Part shown: positions 22,360 to 32,503 of the stretch, in pieces
Numbering within the stretch: position 1 is the stretch's first letter
How the letters are laid out: each line of letters begins with the position of its first letter
NCBI GenBank assembly: GCA_015680685.1
Contig: MNCI01007769.1
Coordinates: 308,042 to 372,041 of the forward strand
Reading direction: 5' to 3'
Length of the DNA: 64,000 bases
Origin: Gnetum montanum
Lineage: Eukaryota; Streptophyta; Gnetopsida; Gnetales; Gnetaceae
Position numbers and translations under genes: made by a program
Notes under the pieces: model-generated
The model's database searches: none
Told to the model about the DNA's origin: nothing
Seen by the model: the letters and a program-made list of their open reading frames with translations, nothing else

Positions 22360-23558
22360 AAATATAGAACAGTTTTAGGAACAAGTGATTGGATGGATTG
22401 GCAAGCTCATTCTCTTCCATATTAGCTAACTTAAATTCTCCATTGTAGAATGCTTTAGTGAAAAAGTAAGGCCCTTCCCAGTTGGCTGAGAATTTGTCCA
22501 GGTGTTCCTGAATGGCCTTAAGTATAAGGTCATCTTCTTTGATAGGGTGCTTGTGGATGTCGTGTCGATGTCATTGCTGTTGTTTTTTTTGGTATGATTC
22601 AATTTGATCAAGTGCACGTATGTGTTCTTCCTCCACCGAGTCCAGGTCAATGATGCGTAGATCATTGTTCTGTCCGTCGTCGAGGAGTCTGAAAAGTATG
22701 ATCCTTAAAGATGGTACCTACAATTCCAGAGGTAAAACAGCTTCTGAACCATAAACAAGACTATATGGCGTTTTACCTGTTTGAGTCTGATGTGTAGTAC
22801 GATATGCCCACAATGCGTATACCAATTGTTTGTGCCATCTTCGCTTGCTTTGGGTAAGCATATTTTTGAGTATTGTAATGATTTTTTTGTTAGTGGCCTC
22901 TGCTTGCCCATTGCTCTGAGGATAGTAAGGGGATGAAAACAAATGTTTGATCCCTAGACTTTCACAAAACGTTTTGGTCTCGGCACTGCTAAATTGTGGC
23001 CTGTTGTCAGTGATGATTGTCATGGGAATGCCAAAGCCGGTTACAATGTTTTTGAAAATGAAATTGCACATGTGTTTAGATGTAGTTTTTTCGAAGGGGA
23101 GCAGCCTCTACCCACTTTGTGAAATATTCCATTGCGGTTATGATGAAACTATGCCCTACAGAAGATGAGGGTGTTATTGGTCCGATAATGTCCAACCCCC
23201 ATTTTTGAAAGGGCCATGTGATTTGTGCCGTATGCAACTCGTTTGGTGGGACATGGATTAGATTACTGTGTCTTTGATAGGTGCTACATGTTTTAGCCTT
23301 GGAGAGACAGTCATACTCCATGTGTGGCCAATAGTAGCCTAAGCATCCTATTTTTGTTGCCATGGCTTTTGGCGCTATATGTCCTCTTCATATTCCATCG
23401 TGTACTTGTTCAACGATGGTTTGGGCATTAGCACTACCAACGCATGTTAGCAATATGCCTTCGTAGGATCGATGGCACAAGGTGTCCCCTACTATTGCGT
23501 ATTGCTTAGAACGTTTTCGTACCGCATCTTTTTGTGCATTCATCAAGTGTTGTAGTGT
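22360..23558 (-). pseudogene. Integrase of element C
   Basis: The N-terminal zinc domain near 23,290-23,380 reads LGYYWPHMEYDCLSKAKTC followed by STYQRH, with the last Cys of the HHCC set changed to Tyr. The catalytic core keeps WGLDIIGP (first Asp), TDNRPQFS (second Asp; the usual Gly is Arg) and NGQAEATNK (Glu). The tail has WRTT-type text (LWAYRTT, SLVYGSEAVLP) and a GPY module (FSANWEGPYFFTKAF) near 22,460-22,500. Frameshifts separate the zinc domain and core from the tail. It would insert the cDNA into the genome. It is closer to functional than the P1/P2 copies because all three catalytic acids remain. Confidence 0.8.
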
Positions 23559-24317
23559 TTAACCATGTAGAAGGTACTCTTTTATGTCATCATACCATTC
23601 TATCGCGTGTGTTGTACTAACGGATGCTATTGGCAACGTATCAAGGGTATCGGTTATTGGTTCGGCACAACTGGTTATGGAGCTTGGCAATGTATGGAAC
23701 ATGTCAGACGATATATTTAACGCTAAGGTGGCCAGTGCATCTACGATGGTATTATCATTTCTAGAGACGTGTTGCACATCGATGTTTTCAAATCGCTTCA
23801 TTAAGTGTTTTTCCAAGTCACACTATGGTTGTAAATGTTGCTCTTTGCATGTATAAATGTTTGTGACTTGGTTTACGACCAATTGCGAGTCTCCTCTAAC
23901 CACAAGCTGTGTGATGCCTGTGGCCAGTGCTACCGTGAGACCTCTAAGGAGACCTTCGTACTCTGCTATATTGTTGGTACAGTGAAAGTTGAAACGATAG
24001 GAAAAGGGTCTAATCTCCCCAGAGGGATAGGTGATGACAGCGGTCGCACTTCCCCCTTGAGAGGTGGATGCTCTGTCAAAGTTTAGAATAGCGTCGTAGT
24101 CATTGAGCACTATGTCTATTGCACTTATATTCTCATCCAGGAATTCTGGCTCTATTGTCGCTTGATCGTGTGTTGGTGACACAGCCATTTGATTTGCTAT
24201 GGCTTGACCATTAACTAATGATTGCGCTATGTAATGCAGGTCAAACTTTGCTATCATGGCTTTCCAATGGGCTATCCGACTTGTTTCGTAAATGTTTCCT
24301 ATGATGCCTTTGAGCAC
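23559..24317 (-). pseudogene. Second (archaeal-type) RNase H domain of element C
   Basis: NFDRASTSQGGSATAVI, NNIAEYEGLLRGL, VVRGDSQLVVNQV and HVSRNDNTIVDALATLA give the Asp-Glu-Asp-Asp set of a separate RNase H fold between the RT-linked RNase H and integrase. A duplicated RNase H here is a hallmark of plant Tat-lineage gypsy elements. The domain is broken by one frame change near 23,820 but its catalytic residues are retained. It is thought to help remove RNA from the hybrid during cDNA synthesis. Confidence 0.75.
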
Positions 24318-24365
24318 ATTATCCTTGTAGATTATGTTAACTTGGTTATGGAAGAGGTAATGTCG

Positions 24366-25330
24366 TCATTTTCTTAAAGAAAAGACCAAAGCTAAACATG
24401 ACTTCTCCACGTTGTTATACTTTCTCTCATGGGCAACTAATGCATGGCTTATGTAATATACAGGAACTTCGGTTCCGTCATCTTGTTTCTGGCAAAGCAT
24501 AGATGTGATTGACGAATCTAAAGTGGCAAGGTAGATGTAAAACGGTTTATCGTTTTCGGGTGGATAAACTATGGGTACTCGGGCAAGTGCCATTTTAATA
24601 TTATCGAATGCTTCCTGGCACTGTGGAGTCCATTCAAAATGGATGTTCTTGCATAGCAGGTGGTTCATAGGTTTTAGTTTATCTTTTAGTTTTTCTATGA
24701 ACCTTCTGATGAATTATAGTCTACCTTGTAGACCTCGATGTTTAGTAAGGTTGCCAGGTGGTTTTATGTTTGTTATGGCCTTAGCCTTATCGAGGTCTAG
24801 TCGTATCCCTGCTTCTAAGGCTATGAACCCAAGCATTTTTCCTGTTTTGACTCCAAAGACACATTTCTTTGGATTAAGTCTCAACTCATATTTTAAACAA
24901 TGTTCTAACACCAAGTCAAGGTCTTGTACATGTTGTTGTGATGTTTTTGAATTAACCACGATGGCGTCCACGTAGTCATTGAGCGAGTGTAATATGTAAT
25001 CGCTAAAGATAAATGCCATTGCCCTTTGATATGTGGCCCTAGCGTTCTTGAGACCAGAGGCCATCATTATGTAACAAAAGGTTTCCCATGGTGTCATAAA
25101 GGTAGTCTGAAGCTAATGCTCTGGGTTAATACGTATCTGGTTGTATCCCGAGAAGCCATCCATAAAAGATAATAAGGCATGCCCAGCAGTCGAGTCGACA
25201 AGTTGATAGATGCTGGGTAGGGAAAAATCATCTTTTATGGTTGCAACGTTGAGATCCTGAAAGTCAATGCATAAACGAATGCTTCCATTCTTCTTCAGGA
25301 CAATGACCATGTTAGATACCCATTCGGCGT
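24366..25330 (-). pseudogene. Reverse transcriptase and RNase H of element C
   Basis: Blocks in order on the minus strand: MVIVLKKNGSIRLCIDFQDL, SFMDGFSGYNQI (with the first catalytic Asp at FMDG), SGLKNARATYQR, and LNDYVDAIVVNSK, where the catalytic YVDD is YVDA. Thumb and RNase H follow: LGFIALEAGI, FEWTPQCQEAFDNIK, VYYISHALVAHERKY and LALVFSL. A stop separates the first two blocks. The YVDA change alone would abolish polymerase activity. Confidence 0.85.
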
Positions 25331-25470
25331 AATCGATGACTCGAATTAAACCAGCCTAATAAAGTTTGGTGTTCTCATTACGAACTGCTAATGCCACCTC
25401 GGGTTTAACCTTTCATGCCTTTTTTTACGGGTCTCAATTTTGGATCAAGGATGATGTTGTGCTCGAAGAT

Positions 25471-25920
25471 TCAGGGATCCAACCCAGGTATATCTGTGTA
25501 TGACCAAACAAATGCCTTTATGCTGTCCCTAAGTACATTCTCTAGGTATTTGGCTAGTTGAGGTTGTAGTAATGTACTTAGTTTTAAAATCTTGGACTCA
25601 TTGTTAGACATAACGATGGGGGTTTCGATCAATGGGTCTTCAGTGATATTTTCAGATTCTATGTCAAGGGATTTTATCATACTTTGGTAGTTATCTAGCA
25701 TTTGTTGTGCCAAGGCTATGACTGCATCATCAGTTGATAGACTTAGGTCGATGAGATTTATGTCAGTGTCCCTTGCGATTTGTCCATGTGGCCCATCGAT
25801 GATTAATGGTGCAAATAAATGTTGATAATCCATCGGGCTTTCTCTTGCCAATAAACAGAGAGTAGAATGAGGTGATGAGTATTTTTCCGTGTTCTCAGGC
25901 AAGTTACATTGTGTGCACAT
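25471..25920 (-). pseudogene. Pol N-terminal linker of element C
   Basis: Open frame of 149 codons. SPMDYQHLFAPLIIDGPHGQI and NNESKILKLSTLLQPQLAKY, then DSIKAFVWSYTDIPG, match P1 and P2 (STVASLEAS, EIKILKLSSLLDSQMHKGV, KIEVFAWSYSDIPG). It precedes RT in this family and ends where RT starts after stops at about 25,350-25,470. No known catalytic motif. Confidence 0.7.
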
Positions 25921-25929
25921 GAAAAATGG

Positions 25930-26290
25930 TGGTTTATCGTCACACCAGGATGCATGGCAGTTTAAGGCCTTACCAGGCCGTAGGTGGCAGTTTAAGGCCT
26001 TACCGAGCCAACATGATAGTTTAAGGCCTTACCAGGCCAACATGGCAGTTTACGGCCTTACCGGGCCAACATGGTAGTTTAAGGCCTTAGCGGGCCACAG
26101 GTGGCAGTTTAAGGCCTTACTGGGCCAACATGGCTGTTTAAGGCCTTACCGGGCCAACATGGTAGTTTACGGCCTTACCGGGCCAACATGGCAGTTTAAG
26201 GCCTTACCGGGCCAACTGAGGTTTGTGTGTGTGGTAGTTTAGGGCCTTACCAGGCCATAACGGTAGTGTAAGGTCGTACCGGGCCGAATG
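25930..26290. repeat. Tandem repeats between RT and the antisense gene in C
   Basis: About 11 units of 28-31 bp: GGCAGTTTAAGGCCTTACC followed by GGGCCAACAT. They are well conserved relative to the surrounding pol, so the array is young or homogenised. P1 and P2 carry related ACCTTAATCTA units at the same place (33.03-33.16 and 42.30-42.43 kb). Confidence 0.85.
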
Positions 26291-26481
26291 AGGTTTGGAC
26301 TGGAATGTTTGGCGTAAACACATGAAATGGGGTTCGTAGGGAAACAGGATGTAGTAATTTTTGTTTTACATTAAATACATAAATTTTTATTATTTTTTTG
26401 AAGAAAATTTTGAATAAAATAAGTAAAAAAAGGAAAAAAGGAGGCAAACAGACAGGTGGCGGCGGTGGCAGCAGCGGAGCG

Positions 26482-26490
26482 CTATATAAA
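26482..26490 (+). promoter_or_regulatory. TATA box of the antisense gene in C
   Basis: CTATATAAAAGGGGGG, a strong plant-type TATA box about 190 bp before the first ATG of the antisense gene and pointing away from RT. B has a TATAAATA in the equivalent place (42,131-42,138, minus strand). Confidence 0.6.
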
Positions 26491-26869
26491 AGGGGGGGGG
26501 GTCATTTGTCATTACTTTGAGCGTAAACGCGAGCGTAAATCTTGAGTGTAGGTGTAGGCGTCTAAACGTTAGCATAAACACAGAGTGCAGAGGTTCCAGC
26601 ATCGGCGTAGAGACTTAGGCTCTGGCATAAACAGTTTCAACCCTCAGCGTCAATTGTCGATCCCAGCGTAGAGGACGCCGAGATGGGCAAATGCAAGGAA
26701 GTGGAAGGCCAGGGGAGGAAGGGTACTGACTTGACCTTCGCAGAGGAGAGCGAGGCTATGCTACAGTGCCTACCTAGGCAAAGGATTCCCTCATGGCCTG
26801 GACCACCATGCTAGTAGGCTCTAATCCTGCCCCTGTTAATTATTTTTTCTTGTGCATGTTTCATAGCAT

Positions 26870-27540
26870 AGATAGTCTCGTAGAGGGCTTTAGCGTATAC
26901 GCCGAGCGTAGAGAGTTAGCATAGAGGGTTTCGGTGTATATGCCGAGCGTAAGTTAGCAGAGAGAGTTTCGCATATATGCCGAGTGTAAGTTCACAGCGT
27001 AAAGTCCCGAGAGCGTAGACTGTCACAGTGTAATTTGCTTTATCAGTGCACAGCGTAAACACTTCTTTTCTTACATGAAGTGTACATGATTTTATCAGCG
27101 TAAATGCTAGAGGCTATTTCGGCGTATACGCTAAGGGTTTTTGCAGCGTATATGTTGAGCGTGATCAATTAATTATTTTCAAGTGTGGTACAGCGTAGAC
27201 CTGTTTTCATGCAAACTATTTTTGGTGTAAACTTATTTGCATAGGATTCAGCGTAAACTATTTGTTCAGTGTCTAGTGTAGACTATTCACGCTGAAGGCT
27301 CCTATGGCATATACGCTGAGGGTTTCTTCCGTGTATACGCTGAGCGTAAATGGTCTGGTCGACAACGTAAACAGTTCGTTGTCAGCGTATACGCCAGGTT
27401 AGGTAATGTATACGCCGAGTGTAGACAGTTTTTGATGGCATATACGCTAGGTTAAGTAGCATATACGTTGAGCATAAATAGTTTTTAATGGCATATACGC
27501 TGGATTAAGCAGTGTATATGCCAAGCGTAAACAGTTACCA
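26870..27540. repeat. GCGTATACGC-type motif array in intron 1 of the antisense gene
   Basis: More than a dozen copies of GCGTATACGC(C/T)GAGCGTA and variants (GCATATACGCTG, GTGTATACGCTGAG), many a perfect 10-bp palindrome or one change from it. The 15-mer GGCATATACGCTGGA at 27,490 is identical to 20,762-20,776 in the C LTR. Confidence 0.75.
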
Positions 27541-28718
27541 ATTTTTTTTCTAAGTGTCGGTCTATGATGTGAAGTTTGATTTTTCATGTCATTTTGATGC
27601 ATGGCTGATTTTACGGTGGTATTTTGGTTGCTTGCAGGGACTCTAAGCCTTTTCTCCTTGTTGTCGAGCTCATTGGGGTGCTAACATGGTTTGGCCCTAT
27701 TGAGGCTTATGAGCCTACCCTGGATCTAATTGTTAACAACAATGGGGTTTGGTTCAGAGAAGGTGCGTGTGAATTCTTGGCCTTCATGCTGGACAATTTC
27801 GAAGTGGTTATCTGGTCGCACCTAAGTGAACTGGTGGCGCGAAGCATGCTTGAGGCCATGTTGCCGGGAGCTGCGGAGGATGTCGTGGTCTTCATAGAAG
27901 ACATCGACAAGGGCCCACTTGTGAATGAGGATGGTTCTTCCCACAGGCCATGGTCTACAAGCCTGTTAGCATGCGTGTGGGCACAATTTCTGCGAGCACA
28001 GGACTACATCAACAACACTTTATTCTTAGCTGCACGTGCACACACATTGTTTCAGAATCCCCCTGGCATAGTGTACTGGGTGGATAGTTAGGACCGTTAA
28101 AGTTTATTGTTTCTTTTCGCCATTTGGTACTTGCTTCTATTTTGACATCTATTCATTTGTAGGCCTAAAGTTAACCCAGACAGAATGTGTGTCGAGGATG
28201 ATGGGCTTGCTCTAGATCACATCACTCTAGAGGCATTTATGATAGATCCCACCCTTCGTGGAGCTGTATTAGCTCAAACGAAGTATGCTATCATTAATTT
28301 TCACAAGCAATTCTCTAGAGCATTCGCAATGTGCCAAGCTCGTGGATGGTTGCATGAATATTGGTCGGACAAGGGACCATTCTTTCCTCGTGACTCTGGC
28401 TTAGGCAGGACATCCAAGTCCACCACTAATGGTAAATGACAGCATTTCCTAGATGTGCTAACATATTTATTCAACTACCAGCAATTATACTGATATGATG
28501 ATTTCAAATTGTATTTGCAGTTAATGTACCTCCTGGCGGGGACCCTCTCACAACGGGGCAAAGTTAAACTACCCTATCAATGAAGTTTGGGGAGGTCAAT
28601 AAGGCCCAAAAATGGTTGTGTATCCATGCCCTGCCATCCATCGCTCATTGTTTATAAAATGCCGACCTCATGGACCTCTTCACGACCCCGAGCCCTGATG
28701 TATCAATAGTAGAAATGA

Positions 28719-28788
28719 TCGGGATCGTGGACTCCTTCAATAAGTCTGTCTCATCGGGATCGTGGACTCCTTCAATAAGTCTGTCTCA
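28719..28788. repeat. Perfect 35-bp tandem duplication in exon 4
   Basis: Two identical consecutive 35-bp copies starting TCGGGATCGTGGACTCC. Thirty-five is not a multiple of three, so the reading frame shifts here; the protein similarity to copy B does change frame after it. Confidence 0.9.
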
Positions 28789-31259
28789 TACTACAGCACC
28801 CAAATTAAGGGTGTTAAGATAGTTTCTTGAATTCTTTTCAAACTTATTTGGTGTACCGGCAGATGGTATAAATGTAGTTTTAGACAGGGCTCATAAAGAG
28901 CTCCAAACGGTTTGTGAATTAGAGGATTGGTTAGGTGTGGCCAAAGGTGCCAAGGGATTCCCAATGTAGGGGAAATCAAAGGCTGAGGAGGTGAATGAAC
29001 TATATCCCTTGTTTAGGGTGTGATTATTCCCCAAATCCCTATACCAGGTGCAGAGTCTTGGGGTTGAAGCTATACGTATCACACGAACTGTCCTAGAAAC
29101 CAGAATGCACTATAATTAGGCTTGATTTTTGTTGTCGGGCCTGCATAAGGAGATAGTGCGATTGCGCTTGAATGTCGAGGCACAGTCCCACTTCACCTTT
29201 GCCTTCTTTGCCAGTTACCTGTGCCACTTAGCCAAGTTTCTTATAGTTTGCGTAGACAACAAGTATGTTCTATGAGATTAGGTTCAATTATCCTGCCCAT
29301 GGATCAACCACTTGTTTGAAGTTGCCAAGTACCAAGACGCTCCTGAGGGAATTGATGAATTCGTGTCTGTTACAATAGGGGGGTTATCTAGCACCTCAAT
29401 CCACACACATGATAGTTTGGGATTAGAGCCGGACAACGTACCGTATACTATGAAAAGAGTAGAATGAGTCATCAAAGAGATCGTTGGCTAGGCCAGATCG
29501 AAGCTGAAAAAGCACGAACGCTCAACTGAGGAAGCCTCGAATGTCAGCGAGCCACGACTGAAGCGCATATGGTTCAAGATGCCTATCCAAGGTAAGTAGA
29601 CTTAGTACACTTATTGATTTATTTTTTTTCATTTTGTTCATAAGTTTTACTTTGATTGCTTACATGCTACTGATACCTTCAGACTTAACTCGAGAAGTCA
29701 GGAAATAGGCATTAGAGACTATTACTAAAGAGGAGGAGATTAACACGGAGCGAAATACTGAGGAGGAAAATGTGGAGAAAGATCAGGGAGGAGGAACGAA
29801 ATAGTTGAAGGAAGACACCACAGAAACTGAGTTGTTGGATGACCAGGGTGGTGTCGACCAAATGTTTAGCAGCTTTCTTAAGGGAAAGCTAGACTTAGGC
29901 GATCCCCCAGAAGGCAACAAGGAGCATGATACTTCGTTACTTCATTAGCTATTATTTCCATGGTATTTTATTTTCATGTTTTCATTTCTTCTAGATGAAG
30001 GCGGTGAAACCAGGATGATGCAGTTGGATGTACCTATGAAAATGGTTCCCCCTGAAAGGACTGCAGAGGTTAGTCCGTCCCGCACTCGTGGGCCATTTAC
30101 TTGGACAGAAATGCCAAGTAAGATGGATTTTGTTGCTGGAATTGCTGAAGAATTTGTTGAACGAATTTAGGAGGCCCACCCTAAAATAGGAATAAATATT
30201 TTGAATTATTTGCTGCTTTAGAGTTTCACACCTTGTTTTTGTTGTTTTAGCGTCTGTTCTTTTCATGTGCATAGGTGCCAAACTGAGGTGGGATTCTTCT
30301 GAGATAATCAGCATAGAGAGTTTGCCCACCTTATCCCCAGAATTTGAGTAGGTGCCAATACTTGTTTATGAGGAAGTAGCGGAAGGTCTTGTTCACAACG
30401 CCAAGTCACTGTGGACCTGTAGGCGTTCCATCGAACAGTTGTGGCTACAGATTCAAGCAAAGGAAAAGGAAGTCTCCGAGTAGTCTGTTGAGTGTGACGA
30501 TGTTAAGGCTTGGTATGAGTTTGCCTCTGCCAAACTAAGCGGTGATTGCTCTTGGTGGACTTTCGAGGTCACCTATACTAGGTATTGGAATCTGCTCAAT
30601 CGTCACGTGTCACTAACATGGAGACTGGTGGAGTGTAAGGCCCAAATAGATCTCGTGAACCTCAAATGTCAAGATTGGAAAGCTTTCACTTACAAGGTTT
30701 ACAAGTGGGGTCAGGATGAAAAGGACCACAAACATCATTACAAGAAATCGTTAAAGGAAGTGTCCATTGAAAAGCGTCAACTAGAAATATTTGTGGAGGG
30801 ATTGGGTCTGGGCTCCGCTTTTGATAGGTTTGCTCAAAACATAACTATTGAGATGGCATCGCCTACAAGGGTGATTACAACTGCTTCTAGGGAGGTGTCT
30901 GTTGGCGAATTCCCTCTAAAGCATTCCACTTGGTCAGCTATCAACAAGGGGAAGGCCTTGGCGGATTTCGACCTAGGCCTTGATGGGATGGATTGGACAA
31001 GTGTCTCAGAAGAGGAAATCCTTCGTCGGCTGGAATTTGGCTTAGGGGGATCTTCTACGGTAAGCATATTGTCATTATGAAATTGATTGGCTAAATAATG
31101 TTTGAAACTTTGACATTCTCTTATTCTTATATTGATTGTTTGCTTTTGTATTTTCAGGATGAAAGTGGTGACGATGTCCAAGAAGCTGGCCCGAGTGGAG
31201 CGGGGACCCCTGATGCCAGTGGATCTAAAGGGGATGATAATCCCATCCCATATGTTTAA

Positions 31260-31564
31260 CTTATTTTAATTTTTATCATTTGTTGTTGTTGTGAAACTAC
31301 TCTAACTCAAATTTATACGGGAATTGTAAATTGAGATGAATGGAACTAGTTAACACTTGTACTTGTATATTATTTCATGTATGAAAAACATTTTTTTTTG
31401 TTGATTTTTAGTTTAATTGTAAACATGACATGGTAATGTAAAATGTTTTGGTTGCTTTTTTTTGGCTTTGTTGTGTTTCGTTTTGTTTTTTTGAGAGTAA
31501 TGCATGGATGTAATCATAAATCGGAGTTTAATGATAAATGAAAGAGGAAAAGAAAGTATAAGTG
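31260..31564. other. Downstream region of the antisense gene
   Basis: About 300 bp AT-rich sequence after the stop codon of the antisense gene, which would hold its 3' UTR. T-rich runs (31,385-31,400; 31,455-31,490) are present but no clear poly(A) signal can be assigned. Confidence 0.4.
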
Positions 31565-31850
31565 TGTGATCTAGTTTAAGGCCATTTCGGGCCACATGCA
31601 TAGTTTAAGGCCATTTCAGGCCACATGCGTAGTTTAAGGCCATTTCGGGCCACATGCATAGTTTAATACCATTTCAGGCCCCATGCGTAGTTTAAGGAAA
31701 TTTTGGGCCCCAGTCGTAAACAAGGGACATTTCGAATGGCACGGGTGGATTTCTCAGTTGACCGACCATTTTTTATCATGGCTAGTTTTATGTCATTGTG
31801 GACATGATATTTTTGATCATGGCTAGTTTTATGTCATTCCAGATAGGTTA
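31565..31850. repeat. Tandem repeats between protease and the antisense gene in C
   Basis: Four to five units of about 30 bp, TAGTTTAAGGCCATTTCGGG then CCACATGCA, followed by two GGCTAGTTTTATGTCATT units. The core TAGTTTAAGGCC is shared with the array on the other side of the gene (25.93-26.29 kb), so the gene is bracketed by related arrays. Confidence 0.85.
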
Positions 31851-31858
31851 TGTTGTTA

Positions 31859-32503
31859 TTATTCTCGTAGTTTTTTTATTTTTCTTATTTTTACGTTAGG
31901 CGATGTCTCAGCAGGTACGATTTTATATTCGGTGTCCTCTTCGCTAATTACGTTGAAAGGTAAGTTAGCCCAAGGGACGTCTGATGGAATGGTTCCTACG
32001 TCAGTGTTTTCAGATGTTTTGGTATTTATTGTGAGTTCTGTGTCAGCTGTTGTTTCTAAGTGAGGAGGTGTATGTACAGTGTCAGGCATAGGTTTTTCTG
32101 TTTTAGGTGGATCTTCTTCCATGTTTAAAGGATTAGCGCTTACCGATTGTTGTTCATTTATGTCAGTTTATCTAGGCTCTTCGAGCTTAACCTCTAAGTC
32201 TTCGTCCATGTCCATGTATGATGAAATGATAGGTGTAGCAGCTTCCCCATGTATGATGATTTCACCACCTTCATAAGGCAGATGAATCTCTTGGTGTATA
32301 GGGGATGAGGCTGCTTTCAGTTGGGCTAACCAAGGCCTTCCTAGTATTAGGTTGAATCTTGGCATTTCATCGATTACTATGAAGTCGAAGGATGTGGGGA
32401 ATTGATCCCCTGCTATGAAGTCCAAGTTGATGGTGCCTTTAACTATCACGTGTGNGACCAAAGCTTCACCATGTGTTTGTGATGTTAAAACTAAGTCATA
32501 CAA
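31859..32503 (-). pseudogene. Protease remnant of element C
   Basis: The minus strand reads HVIVKGTINLDFIAGDQFP, FIVIDEMPRFNLILGRPWL and SSPIHQEIHLPYEGG, closely matching B. The segment with the catalytic DDGAG is absent. The text jumps from KKNTSLRLYDLVLTS to VIVKGTINL exactly at the single N (32,455), so the loss is more likely an assembly gap than a deletion. The C-terminal 87 codons (31,859-32,122) are Pro/Thr/Glu-rich. Confidence 0.75.

Larger units (their letters stand above)
26683..31259 (+). pseudogene. Antisense multi-exon gene, copy C (FCP1/NIF-like)
   Basis: Opposite in strand to gag-pol of C, between RT and protease. Proposed exons: 26,683-26,814; 27,638-28,086; 28,163-28,431; 28,521-29,591; 29,693-about 29,950; 29,995-about 30,170; 30,275-31,059; 31,158-31,259 (stop TAA). 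Most introns are GT-AG. Exons 2-3 resemble an NIF/FCP1 HAD phosphatase: FLLVVELIGVL (usual hhhDxDGxL), VWFREGACEFLAFMLDNFEV then VIWSHLSE, and TLFLAARAHTLFQNPPG, where the usual Asp-Asp is missing. Exon 4 has LFGVPADGI and a helical block. Exon 5 is acidic (KEEEINTERNTEEENVEKD) and exon 7 is coiled-coil-like. Exons 1-3 are open; exons 4, 5 and 7 contain stops and exon 4 a frameshifting 35-bp duplication. Probably dead here, but it was a spliced gene. The donor of exon 2 (GTTAGG) is weak. Confidence 0.7.

Noticed and set aside
25930-26290. Regular 28-31 bp repeats resembling a CRISPR array
   Set aside because: Units are contiguous and degenerate, with no unique spacers or cas genes, and lie in a plant retrotransposon.
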